DNA from: Bradyrhizobium sp. URHD0069
GTDB lineage: Bacteria; Pseudomonadota; Alphaproteobacteria; Rhizobiales; Xanthobacteraceae
Direction: 5' to 3'
Assembly (NCBI RefSeq): GCF_000701345.1
Contig: NZ_KL370777.1
Span: 193,467 to 257,466 of the forward strand
DNA length: 64,000 nucleotides
Part shown: positions 15,695-23,384 of the stretch, piece after piece
Position numbering within the stretch: position 1 is the first letter of the stretch
Layout: each line of letters opens with the position of its first letter
Notes under the pieces: model-generated
The model's input: only the letters and a program-made list of their open reading frames with translations
Told to the model about the DNA's origin: nothing
Databases searched by the model: none
Program-made: the position numbers and the translations under genes

Positions 15695-16498
15695 CTACTG
15701 CGCGGGAGTTGGGAAGTGCTTTTCAAGCCAGGTTCGCCACATTGACTCCTCCCGTTTTGCAATGCTCGTTGCATCGTCGCCAAACAGGAAGAACCGCACG
15801 GACAGGAATGTCATCCCGCCCATCGGCAAGGCGAAGAGGTGCGCGAAGCCCGGCGCGGGCTGGTCCAGCCGGACCACCAACTCGGGATGGTCTTGCGGCC
15901 CTGTTCGTTCGACGACGCCCTCGAGTGCCTGCGTGTCCGAAGGTGTGACCACGCGCCGTTGTTCAGTCGCATTCGCCAGGCCCAAGGGTTCAACCAGCTT
16001 TCGCCATGCATCAGCTACAGGTTCCGAAGACGGGACCAGGAGCTGAAAAGCCGAGCCGTGCTGCCCGGGAAAATGCGTGAGGTAGAGGCGGAGCAGGCGG
16101 AAGAAGGAGATCCATCCGTAGCTGTGGCCCTCGAACTGATCATCCCAATCATCGGAACTCGCGAACCACCGATGGACCACGCGAACGGTGCAAAGCCCGC
16201 CGGACTTTGCCTCGACGGTCCACTCCGTCGCTACCGTTCCCGACGCACCCGGTGCTTTTGCGACAAATCGCTTGGGCGGGTCCCAAGCTGCGATGGTGGC
16301 GACCGCATCCATGCTTCCATCGGAAGCGAAATGCGAAACGGTGGTTCCTCCGGTACGGCCTTCGAGTTCGCTCGGTACAAACCATGCAGAGATTCCAGGT
16401 CCCGTTGCGATCGCGTTCCAGACTTCCTCTGGTGTACCGGGGATATCCACTTCGGCTTCGACTGAGCGATTGCCGGTCGCATCTTTTTTTACTGGCAT
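15695..16498 (-). CDS. SRPBCC/AHSA1-domain protein
   Basis: 267 residues. The N-terminal half is a START-like SRPBCC fold of the Aha1/polyketide-cyclase type: VEAEVDIPGTPEEVWNAIAT opens the first strand and helix, with AWFVPSELEGR and TEWTVEAKSGGLCTV later. The C-terminal part from about residue 150 is less typical and may be a second related domain. GGAAGG lies 6 to 7 nt before ATG 16498. It starts 5 nt after the ArsR-like regulator gene, so the two form an operon, a common pairing in which the regulator controls an SRPBCC protein. The ligand is unknown. Confidence 0.85.
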   Translation of the reverse strand: MPVKKDATGNRSVEAEVDIPGTPEEVWNAIATGPGISAWFVPSELEGRTGGTTVSHFASDGSMDAVATIAAWDPPKRFVAKAPGASGTVATEWTVEAKSGGLCTVRVVHRWFASSDDWDDQFEGHSYGWISFFRLLRLYLTHFPGQHGSAFQLLVPSSEPVADAWRKLVEPLGLANATEQRRVVTPSDTQALEGVVERTGPQDHPELVVRLDQPAPGFAHLFALPMGGMTFLSVRFFLFGDDATSIAKREESMWRTWLEKHFPTPAQ

Positions 16499-16503
16499 TG
16501 AAA

Positions 16504-17109
16504 CTACCTTCCTTGCGGATTGGCCGGTGAAGGATGCGCCGTCACGACAAGGCGATGGGAGCGTCCCTGCGGCGCGGTTTCGTCGTGATAGCGTGCCGTG
16601 AGTGTGGTGATGGCCTCAGTCAATTCACGCGTGAACGAGGCGCGATCGGCGGCGGAGCGGAAGCGGATTTCGGTGTCGATCGCCAAGGTCGCCAGGCGCT
16701 TGCCGGCATCCACGGCGGCGCGTTGGAGGGCCCCGATCTCCCGCACCAGCCGAGCGCCGAGCGCGATGAGGTAGCTCGCCGACAGGCGGTCGGCGGTGCG
16801 ATCCGGATCGGCGCCGACCGGGCCCAGCGCGCTCGTCGAGACGACATAGGCGGTGGCGCTCGCCACCATGAGCCGCTCCGTCAGGCCGCCCCACTTCCGC
16901 GTGTCAGCAACTTGGACAAGCCCGTGCTCCTCCAGAGCATGCAGGTGGTAGTTGATCTTCTGCCGCTTGAGACCGAGCCGTGTAGCGAGGGTAGCGGCCG
17001 AGGCGGGCTCCCGCAGTTCAGCCAGAAGTTGGCTCCGAACGGGCTCCAACGCGGCGGCGGCCGCGCTCGGCCGATCTATGACTTCGATATCGAGCATGCC
17101 GCCCCACAT
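16504..17109 (-). CDS. ArsR-type winged-helix transcriptional regulator
   Basis: About 201 residues. The DNA-binding domain lies near residues 20-85: RSQLLAELREPASAATLATR, then LGLKRQKINYHLHALEEHG as helix-turn-helix, then a wing around LVQVADTRKWGG. The C-terminal helical region may bind a ligand or partner. No metal-binding cysteine pair is visible. ATG 17109 has AGGA about 10 nt upstream, and ATG 17097 is an alternative. The start codon lies in a set of inverted repeats (17107-17154), which suggests autoregulation. The gene is divergent from a truncated LysR gene and precedes an SRPBCC gene in an operon. Confidence 0.85.
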   Translation of the reverse strand: MWGGMLDIEVIDRPSAAAAALEPVRSQLLAELREPASAATLATRLGLKRQKINYHLHALEEHGLVQVADTRKWGGLTERLMVASATAYVVSTSALGPVGADPDRTADRLSASYLIALGARLVREIGALQRAAVDAGKRLATLAIDTEIRFRSAADRASFTRELTEAITTLTARYHDETAPQGRSHRLVVTAHPSPANPQGR

Positions 17110-17154
17110 TGACAAATTTTCCTGTCAATGCCATTGACGACCAAATTTGTCAAT
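17107..17154. promoter_or_regulatory. Nested inverted repeats, probable operator of the ArsR-like regulator
   Basis: ATTGACAAATTT (17108-17119) and AAATTTGTCAAT (17143-17154) are a perfect 12-bp inverted pair. Inside it CATTGACA (17107-17114) and TGTCAATG (17123-17130) form a second perfect pair, and another ATTGAC lies at 17133-17138. The cluster spans the divergent start region of the regulator, as expected for autoregulation. Confidence 0.6.
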
Positions 17155-17207
17155 AGCTGCGGCGGCCTCAGATTGCAGACAGACGGCTGCTGGAAGCGCA
17201 GAGTCAC

Positions 17208-17418
17208 GTGTCGATTGAGCTTAGGCATTTACGGTACGCTGAGGTGGCGGAACGCTGTGGCAGTTTCCGCAAAGCAGCGGATCTGCTCGCTCTCAAGCAG
17301 TCCAATCTCAGCCGGAGAGTCCGGGATCTGGAGGAGCAGCTCGGGATTGCCTTGTTCGAGCGGACGAATGGCGGCGTCAGGCCGACAGCGGCGGCCGGGA
17401 CTTTCTATACCGAAGTGG
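17208..17418 (+). pseudogene. LysR-family regulator, N-terminal fragment cut at tRNA-Arg
   Basis: From GTG 17208 the product reads as a LysR helix-turn-helix domain: IELRHLRYAEVAERCGSFRK, then AADLLALKQSNLSRRVRDLE and LGIALFERTNGGVRPTAAAG. Similarity ends at FYTEVA, codon 70 or 71, which is where the tRNA-Arg 3' end begins on the other strand. The remaining codons to 17465 are simply antisense to the tRNA. About 230 residues of effector domain are missing. The fragment may be an integration or deletion scar. An independently working DNA-binding fragment is possible but unlikely. Confidence 0.8.
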
Positions 17419-17492
17419 CGCGCCCGAAGAGATTCGAACTCCTGACCCCTAGATTCGTAGTCTAGTGCTCTATCCAGCTGAGCTACGGGCGC
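17416..17492 (-). tRNA. tRNA-Arg(ACG)
   Basis: On the minus strand the gene begins GCGCCCG and pairs with CGGGCGC at the 3' end. The D arm AGCTCAGCTGGATAGAGC, the anticodon stem CTAGA/TCTAG with loop CTACGAA, and the T arm GGTTCGAA-type segment (GAGTTCGAATC) are all present. The anticodon is ACG, decoding CGN Arg codons after A34-to-inosine editing. The 3' CCA is encoded (17416-17418). Confidence 0.95.
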
Positions 17493-17696
17493 GTTTTTCG
17501 CTGACGTTTCGAAGGGCGCAAAGCCCGCCGATGCCGCATCCATGCAATTGCGAAAACTGTTCAGAGGTCGCGAAAGCGCGCCATAGCTACCGGCTCCCGC
17601 CCGGCTTGGCAAGCTCCGCAACGCGGCATCTGAAGGTCGATCAGCGCAGACGGATCGGGCAAAAAGCCCGCAAAACGAGCCAATGACACCAGGCGG

Positions 17697-19196
17697 TTAA
17701 GCCCGCGCCCGCTGGTTGCGCACGCTCAGGAGTTCCACCGGCCGGTCCGGTATCGCGATCCGGAAGGTCGCGCCGATGGTGCCTTCGACGAGATTGATCT
17801 CACCGCCATGGGCACGGACCAGTTCGGCGGCGATCGCGAGGCCGAGCCCACTGCCGCCGGGCCTGCCGGAGGTCTGGAACGCCTCGAACAGATGCTCGCT
17901 GGCCTTCGCGGGAACGCCGGGGCCGGTGTCGGAAACCTCGATGATCGCCACCGCGCCTTCGCGCCGCCCGGTGATGCGGATCTGCTGGGCGGCGTCGCTC
18001 CGCGCACGGCTCTCGAGCGCCTGCGCCGCGTTGCGGACCAGATTGAGCAGCACGCGAAACAGCTGATCGGGATCGGCATCGATGGTCAGCCCGCGCTCGA
18101 TCGCGCTGATCCAGGTGATCGACACATCCGATGCAAGCCCGGCGGATTCGCGGACCTCGGCGACCACAGGCTCGACCAGCATCATCCGGCGGTCGGGGGC
18201 AGCCTCCTGCGCGCGGCCATAGGACAGCGTCGACTGGCAGAACGCGATGGCGCGTTCCAGCGAGCGCATCAGCTTCGGCGCGAAGCGCTGCACCCGCGGA
18301 TCGGGCACGCTGGCGAGTTGGTCCGAAAGCAGTTGCGAGGACGCCAAAAGGTTGCGCAGATCGTGGTTGATCTTCGACACCGCAAGCCCGAGTGCCGCGA
18401 GCCGGCTCTTCTGATGCAGCATCGACGCCAGATCGCGCTGCATGTCGGACAATTCGCGTTCAGCGACGCCGATCTCGTCGCTGCGTTGACTGGGCGCGAT
18501 GATCCGCGCCGAACTCTCGGGATTCTCGTGGAAGCCGACAAGGCTCGCGGTCAGACGCCGCATCGGCCGCACGAACAGATAATGCAGCGCCAGATAAACC
18601 AGGCCCGCGGTAAGGATCGCGATCACCAGCGAGACCAGCAGCAGATTGCGGGAAAACCGGTACATCGCCTGACGCAACGGCTTTTCGTCGATCACGACCT
18701 CGATGAATTGCCCGCCGCCGCGCGTCGGACCGACCACGCGGATCGCCTGGTTCCCGCTTTCAAGCATGATCTCGAACGAATTGACGATCGCGGACCACGC
18801 CGTCTCTGTTCGCATATCGATATCGTGGTCGATCGCCGGCGGCAAACCGGCTGAGGCCAATAGCCGGCGTTGCTGCCCCATCTTGATCGCGACTGCGCGC
18901 GCGCCGATGCTGCCGAGGATTTGCCGGGCCAGCGACTCCGGCACCATACCCGAGGGGGCGGCATCCAGCACCAGCGCCGCGGTGTTCGCCGCCGCCAGCC
19001 GGTCGTTCAGCCGGTTCATCCGGAAATTGGCAATCGCGGGCACATAAATCAGTATTTCCGCGATCATGACGAGCGGAATGGTGAGCAGCAACAGCTTGCC
19101 CGACAGACCGAGGCGGCGCGACGGCATTGGCCGCGGTCCCGTTGTCGGCTGTTCGTCGGTCAGGGCCACGATATCTGCCTTCGATGGCCAGCGCAT
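17697..19196 (-). CDS. Membrane sensor histidine kinase (HAMP type)
   Basis: 499 residues. One transmembrane helix follows a basic N-terminus (LSGKLLLLTIPLVMIAEILI). A periplasmic loop of about 130 residues contains DIDMRTETAWSAI, and a second helix is LLLVSLVIAILTAGLVYLAL. A HAMP domain follows (RPMRRLTASL onward). The H box is SKINHDLRNLLASS, where Asn-His-Asp replaces the common His-Glu-Xaa. The N box is in LLNLVRNAAQAL and the G boxes are DTGPGVP and GGSGLGLAIA. No response regulator is adjacent, so it is an orphan kinase. Upstream, divergently, lies the ribosomal protein L34 gene, and downstream is tRNA-Arg. Start ATG 19196 is assumed; ATG 19127 would omit 23 residues. Confidence 0.88.
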   Translation of the reverse strand: MRWPSKADIVALTDEQPTTGPRPMPSRRLGLSGKLLLLTIPLVMIAEILIYVPAIANFRMNRLNDRLAAANTAALVLDAAPSGMVPESLARQILGSIGARAVAIKMGQQRRLLASAGLPPAIDHDIDMRTETAWSAIVNSFEIMLESGNQAIRVVGPTRGGGQFIEVVIDEKPLRQAMYRFSRNLLLVSLVIAILTAGLVYLALHYLFVRPMRRLTASLVGFHENPESSARIIAPSQRSDEIGVAERELSDMQRDLASMLHQKSRLAALGLAVSKINHDLRNLLASSQLLSDQLASVPDPRVQRFAPKLMRSLERAIAFCQSTLSYGRAQEAAPDRRMMLVEPVVAEVRESAGLASDVSITWISAIERGLTIDADPDQLFRVLLNLVRNAAQALESRARSDAAQQIRITGRREGAVAIIEVSDTGPGVPAKASEHLFEAFQTSGRPGGSGLGLAIAAELVRAHGGEINLVEGTIGATFRIAIPDRPVELLSVRNQRARA

Positions 19197-19478
19197 GATC
19201 CGCCAAGGGTTGGCGGCTCAACGGCAAGATCATGCGGCAACCAAGTTTTTAAGCGCGACCGGACCCAAAACCAGTGCCCATTTCTGCTGATCGCGCTCTG
19301 TTTCAGGATGCGTTCTGTTCCCGAACCGGTCAAATTACAGTTCGATAATGTATGCCGGTTCCGGATCTAATGCGCGGCAGACCGAGTTGCCATCCTCGCG
19401 CGCAAAAACACCGCAAACATTGATGTATCCGCTTGAATTGCACTATTTCGTGGCACCTCAATGGCGACGAGCGGCAGA

Positions 19479-19507
19479 TTGACGAAAACCGGTCGCTCCC
19501 GTATAAG
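19479..19507 (+). promoter_or_regulatory. Sigma-70 type promoter for rpmH-rnpA-yidC
   Basis: TTGACG (19479-19484) and TATAAG (19502-19507) are separated by 17 nt, close to the housekeeping consensus, and lie about 137 nt before rpmH. The region from 19197 to 19643 has no gene. I saw no DnaA-box cluster in it. Confidence 0.65.
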
Positions 19508-19643
19508 CCGCGGCAATTGTCCGCGATGACCCGGTTCGACCGGGGCGGCTCTATTTGGGCCGAAATGGCCCGCTTTGGGCCGACCAGCATCATCGGACTT
19601 ACCTCATTATCAGGCAAATTGCCCGGTCAGCGGAGAACGACCC

Positions 19644-19778
19644 GTGAAGCGGACTTATCAACCCAGTAAACTGGTGCGCAAGCGCCGCCACGGCTTCCGC
19701 GCCCGCCTTGCGACGACCGGCGGCCGCAAGGTCCTTGCCGCACGTCGCGCCCGCGGTCGCAAGCGTCTGAGCGCCTGA
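19644..19778 (+). CDS. rpmH: 50S ribosomal protein L34
   Basis: 44 residues from GTG 19644, preceded by GGAGA 7 to 8 nt upstream. The sequence VKRTYQPSKLVRKRRHGFRA, then TGGRKVLAARRARGRKRLSA, is the complete conserved L34 protein, a small basic component of the large ribosomal subunit. An in-frame upstream ATG (19575) adds residues that the family lacks. rnpA follows after 24 nt, the near-universal bacterial arrangement. Confidence 0.97.
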   Translation: MKRTYQPSKLVRKRRHGFRARLATTGGRKVLAARRARGRKRLSA

Positions 19779-19802
19779 GCCGGGCTTCCCGGAGAGTTCA
19801 TC

Positions 19803-20228
19803 ATGGATCGGTTAAGGCAGCGGGCGGACTTCCTCGCCGTTGCCAATGGCGCGCGGGCCAACAGCGCGGCCTTCGTGGTGCAAAGCAGGCACCGCGACGA
19901 TAACGGCCCGATCCGGGTCGGCTTCACCGTTACCAAAAAGAACGGCACCGCCACCGAGCGCAATCGCATCCGGCGCCGGCTTCGCGAACTGGTGAAACGC
20001 CTGGACGGCATATCAATGCGACCGCACAGTGATTATGTGCTAGTCGGCCGTCGTGCCGCCTTGAACCGCGACTTTGCGGCCATGCTTGACGATCTCCGCT
20101 CGGCGCTCAATCGCCCCGACCGGCCACCACATCGACCGTCCAAAGCGTTTTCGAGCGAAGTGGATACCGGTTCGCATAAAGAAAACACGTCAAAAAAAGA
20201 CTCTAGCGCAAGCCGCAAACCGAATTGA
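19803..20228 (+). CDS. rnpA: Ribonuclease P protein component
   Basis: 141 residues. The protein subunit of RNase P binds the catalytic RNA and pre-tRNA leaders for 5' maturation. The family signature is GFTVTKKNGTATERNRIRRR, with the RNR-box arginines, followed by LRELVKRLD and the strand DYVLVGRRAALNRDF. The basic N-terminus RLRQRADFLAVANG is also typical. The last 35 residues (GSHKENTSKKDSSASRKPN) are a charged, poorly conserved tail. It lies between rpmH and yidC; yidC starts 18 nt after its stop. The RNase P RNA gene is not in this window. Confidence 0.96.
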   Translation: MDRLRQRADFLAVANGARANSAAFVVQSRHRDDNGPIRVGFTVTKKNGTATERNRIRRRLRELVKRLDGISMRPHSDYVLVGRRAALNRDFAAMLDDLRSALNRPDRPPHRPSKAFSSEVDTGSHKENTSKKDSSASRKPN

Positions 20229-20246
20229 ATGACGAGACCATAAATT

Positions 20247-22106
20247 ATGACCGATAATCGCAACACCATCCTCGCCGTCATTCTGTCGGGCCTTGTGCTG
20301 ATCGCCTGGCAATATTTCTACAACGCGCCGCAGATGGAAAAGCAGCGCGCCGCGCAGCAGGCCCAGAGTGAGTTGGTGAAGCCCGCGCCGCAGGCCACGC
20401 CGGGCAGCGGCACCCCGCAAACCGGCACCGCGCCTGCCCCTTCGGCCAACGCGCCAGGGGCGAATCAGCCCCTCTCCGCTGCACCCGTCAGTCGCGACAC
20501 CGCGCTTGCCGCTTCTCCGCGCGTCAAGATCGACACCCCGCGCGTTTCGGGCAGCATTTCGCTGAAAGGCGCGCGCATCGACGATCTGTCGCTGGTGCAA
20601 TTCCGCGACACCGTGGACCCCCAATCGCCCGCCATCGTGCTGTACTCGCCTTCGGGCACGGCTGAACCCTATTATGCGGAATTCGGTTGGGTGCCCGCGA
20701 CCGGTTCGACGGTGAAGCTTCCCGATCGGGACACGCTGTGGCAGCAGGAAGGTACGGGCAGCCTGACGCCAACCAGCCCGGTGACCCTGAAATATAACAA
20801 TGGCGACGGCCTCACCTTCCGCCGCACCATTGCGATCGACGACCGCTACCTCTTCACCATCAAGGATGACGTCACCAACGTCGGCAACGCGCCGGTCACG
20901 CTTTATCCGTTCGCGTTGATTTCGCGCCACGGCACCCCGCACGTCGCGGGCTATTACATCCTGCACGAAGGGCTGATCGGTTATCTCGGCGACCAGGGCC
21001 TGCAGGAATACAGTTACCACAAAATCGACGAGGCCAAGGCGGTCAACTTCAAGGTCACCAACGGCTGGCTCGGCATCACCGACAAGTACTGGGCATCCGC
21101 ATTGCTGCCGGACACCACCGCGCAGTTGCAGGCGCGGTTCTCGTCCAACCTCGTGGGCGCAGTGCGGACCTATCAGACCGATTATCTGCAGGATCCGCAA
21201 ACCATCGCGATCGGCGGCACCGGCAGCGCCAATGCGCGGCTGTTCGCCGGAGCCAAGGAAGCCCGCGTCGTCGGCATCAATTTTCCGCTCGCCGGTCTCG
21301 GCGGCTACAACAAGCAGCTTGAACTCAATCACTTCGATCTGCTGATCGACTGGGGCTGGTTCTATTTCATCACCAAGCCGATGTTCCTGGCGCTGGACTG
21401 GTTTTATCATCTGGTCGGCAATTTCGGCGTCGCCATTCTGCTGGTGACGGTGCTGGTGAAGCTGATTTTCTTCCCGCTTGCCAACAAATCCTACGCGTCG
21501 ATGGCGAAGATGAAATCGGTGCAGCCGCAGTTGCTTGCGCTGAAAGAGCGCTATCCGGACGACAAGGTGAAGCAGCAGCAGGAGATGATGGAAATCTACA
21601 AGAAGGAGAAGATCAACCCGATTGCCGGTTGTCTTCCCGTCATGCTGCAGATTCCGGTGTTCTTCTCGCTCTACAAGGTGCTGTTCGTCACCATCGAAAT
21701 GCGGCATGCGCCGTTCTTTGGCTGGATCAAGGACCTGTCGGCGCCCGATCCGACCACGATCTTCAACCTGTTCGGACTTATCCCGTTCGATCCGATGGTG
21801 CTCGGACCGCATGTCGGCCCCTATCTGATGCTCGGCATTTGGCCGATCATCATGGGCATCACGATGTGGGTCCAGATGAAGCTCAATCCGACGCCGCCGG
21901 ATCCGACCCAGAAGATGATCTTCGACTGGATGCCGCTGATCTTCACCTTCATGCTGGCGTCGTTCCCGGCCGGTCTCGTGATCTACTGGGCCTGGAACAA
22001 TTTGCTTTCGGTGCTGCAGCAGAGCTACATCATGCGCCGCAACGGCGTGAAGGTTGAATTGTTCGACAATCTCAGGGCCACGTTCGCTCCGAAGAAGGCG
22101 ACGTAG
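20247..22106 (+). CDS. yidC: Membrane protein insertase YidC
   Basis: 619 residues, the long Gram-negative form. An N-terminal membrane anchor (TILAVILSGLVLIAWQYFY) is followed by an Ala/Pro-rich linker. The large periplasmic beta-domain covers about residues 90-370. The five-helix insertase core starts near FYHLVGNFGVAILLVTVLVK and includes the conserved cytoplasmic loop with KERYPDDKVKQQQEMMEIYK, then GCLPVMLQIPVFFSLYKVL. It inserts proteins into the inner membrane alone or with SecYEG. It follows rnpA by 18 nt. A palindromic repeat separates it from engB. Confidence 0.97.
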   Translation: MTDNRNTILAVILSGLVLIAWQYFYNAPQMEKQRAAQQAQSELVKPAPQATPGSGTPQTGTAPAPSANAPGANQPLSAAPVSRDTALAASPRVKIDTPRVSGSISLKGARIDDLSLVQFRDTVDPQSPAIVLYSPSGTAEPYYAEFGWVPATGSTVKLPDRDTLWQQEGTGSLTPTSPVTLKYNNGDGLTFRRTIAIDDRYLFTIKDDVTNVGNAPVTLYPFALISRHGTPHVAGYYILHEGLIGYLGDQGLQEYSYHKIDEAKAVNFKVTNGWLGITDKYWASALLPDTTAQLQARFSSNLVGAVRTYQTDYLQDPQTIAIGGTGSANARLFAGAKEARVVGINFPLAGLGGYNKQLELNHFDLLIDWGWFYFITKPMFLALDWFYHLVGNFGVAILLVTVLVKLIFFPLANKSYASMAKMKSVQPQLLALKERYPDDKVKQQQEMMEIYKKEKINPIAGCLPVMLQIPVFFSLYKVLFVTIEMRHAPFFGWIKDLSAPDPTTIFNLFGLIPFDPMVLGPHVGPYLMLGIWPIIMGITMWVQMKLNPTPPDPTQKMIFDWMPLIFTFMLASFPAGLVIYWAWNNLLSVLQQSYIMRRNGVKVELFDNLRATFAPKKAT

Positions 22107-22118
22107 CACGTCTCAAAA

Positions 22119-22215
22119 CCTCATCCTGAGGAGCGGCCGCCAGGCCGCGTCTCGAAGGATGGGCCCCAGCCCTCATGGTTCGAGACGGCGCTAAGCGCCT
22201 CCTCACCATGAGGAG
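22119..22215. repeat. Dispersed palindromic repeat (CCTCAtcCTGAGG type)
   Basis: The element starts CCTCATCCTGAGGAG and ends CTCACCATGAGGAG, with inner arms GCGTCTCGAAGGATG and CATGGTTCGAGACGG. It can fold into a cruciform in RNA. It ends 20 nt before the engB start and could affect its translation. Confidence 0.75.
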
Positions 22216-22235
22216 AATTGCCATTAGGGCCTCGC

Positions 22236-22886
22236 ATGAATTCCGACATCGATGCGAAGCTGATCGAGCAGGGCCGCAAACTGTTCGCGGGCGACTGGCA
22301 GTTCTTCTGGGCGGCGCCGTCGATCGAAACGTTGCCGCCGATGGCCGGCATCGAGGTCGCCTTTGCCGGCCGCTCCAATGCCGGCAAATCGAGCCTGATC
22401 AATGCGCTGACCGGCCGCAACTCGCTGGCGCGGACGTCGCACACGCCGGGCCGCACCCAGGAACTGATCTTCTTCGAAGGCCCCGACGATGCCGGCTTCC
22501 GGCTGGTCGATATGCCCGGCTACGGCTACGCCTCCGCGCCCAAGGCCAAGGTGGCGTCATGGACCGCGCTGATCCACAAGTTCCTGCAGGGCCGCAGCAA
22601 TCTGGCGCGGGTCTATGTGCTGATCGACGGCCGGCACGGCCTCAAGGAGGTCGACCTCGACGTGCTGAAGACGCTCGACAAATCGGCCGTCAGCTATCAG
22701 GTCGTCCTCACCAAGGCCGATCAGGTGAAGTCAACTGAGCTGGAGCAGCGCATCGCCGCCACCGCGGCCGCGCTCGCCAAACATCCCGCCGCCTTTCCCG
22801 AAGTCTTGGTGACGTCCTCGCGCACCGGCGCCGGAATGCCGGAATTGCGCGCGGCGATGGTGCGTCTGCTCGGGGAGCGCCGTTGA
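22236..22886 (+). CDS. yihA: Ribosome biogenesis GTP-binding protein YihA/YsxC
   Basis: 216 residues from ATG 22236 (MNSDIDAKLIEQGRKLFAGD). This TRAFAC GTPase is needed for large-subunit assembly. G1 is GRSNAGKSS, G2 is in TSHTPGRTQ, G3 is DMPGYGYA, G4 is TKAD and G5 is TSSRTG. The SNAGKSS P-loop and GYGYA are diagnostic for the EngB branch. The length is normal. A short in-frame TTG extension upstream is not needed. The DUF423 gene begins at or just after its stop (overlap or 2 nt), so they are co-transcribed. Confidence 0.96.
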   Translation: MNSDIDAKLIEQGRKLFAGDWQFFWAAPSIETLPPMAGIEVAFAGRSNAGKSSLINALTGRNSLARTSHTPGRTQELIFFEGPDDAGFRLVDMPGYGYASAPKAKVASWTALIHKFLQGRSNLARVYVLIDGRHGLKEVDLDVLKTLDKSAVSYQVVLTKADQVKSTELEQRIAATAAALAKHPAAFPEVLVTSSRTGAGMPELRAAMVRLLGERR

Positions 22887-22888
22887 CG

Positions 22889-23263
22889 ATGGAGCCTCGG
22901 CTGGTTCGTATCCTCATCATATTGGCCGGCGTCATGGGCGCCGACGGCGTCATCCTGGCGGCGGCATCCGCGCATCAGCCCGATGCGACGCGGCTGGCCT
23001 CGGCTTCATCGATGCTGCTGTTTCATGCAACCGCCGTGCTTGCCGTCGTGGCGCTGGCTGAGCGTGGCGTCATCCACCTCCGGATCGGAATCACTGCGGC
23101 ATTCGGATTCGTGATCGCGGCAGCTTTGTTCGCGGGCGATCTGACCTTAAGGCAGTACGCTGGCCACGGCCTATTCCCGATGGCCGCGCCGACCGGCGGC
23201 ACGCTCCTGATCGTCAGCTGGCTTTTGCTGGCGGTGGCCGCGACATGGCCAAAGCGACGTTGA
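22889..23263 (+). CDS. DUF423 family small membrane protein
   Basis: 124 residues from ATG 22889, overlapping or abutting engB; a TTG at 22883 is an alternative start. Four hydrophobic segments are visible: ILIILAGVMGADGVILAAA, MLLFHATAVLAVVALAE, ITAAFGFVIAAALFAGD and GGTLLIVSWLLLAVAA. DUF423 (YgdD-like) proteins have four helices and a conserved FHATA/YH-type motif in helix 2, as seen here. The function of the family is unknown. The operon context with engB and argB is common in this group of bacteria. Confidence 0.8.
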   Translation: MEPRLVRILIILAGVMGADGVILAAASAHQPDATRLASASSMLLFHATAVLAVVALAERGVIHLRIGITAAFGFVIAAALFAGDLTLRQYAGHGLFPMAAPTGGTLLIVSWLLLAVAATWPKRR

Positions 23264-23272
23264 AGCGGAAGA

Positions 23273-23316
23273 TTCTTTCTTCCTTCTCCCTTTGTGGGCG
23301 AAGGGAAGAATGCGGG
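23273..23316. repeat. Palindromic repeat copy (TTCTCCCTT...AAGGGAAGAA)
   Basis: TTCTTCCTTCTCCCTT and AAGGGAAGAA form an inverted pair around TTGTGGGCG. Similar CCTCTCCCC...GGGGAGAGG-type copies occur near 43970 and, within coding sequence, in polA near 52310. Confidence 0.45.
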
Positions 23317-23384
23317 GGGCACTTTGCGCCGCGTCGACCAATCAGATAGAAACCGGCCCACCCGCTGACCGTGAGACCCGCTTC

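Noticed and set aside
19197..19643. Replication origin next to rpmH
   Set aside because: rpmH is often near oriC, but no dnaA gene and no cluster of DnaA boxes was seen here.
20190..22109. Minus-strand open frame of 639 codons opposite yidC
   Set aside because: It is the complement of yidC, rich in Arg, His and Gln, without domains or a plausible ribosome-binding site.
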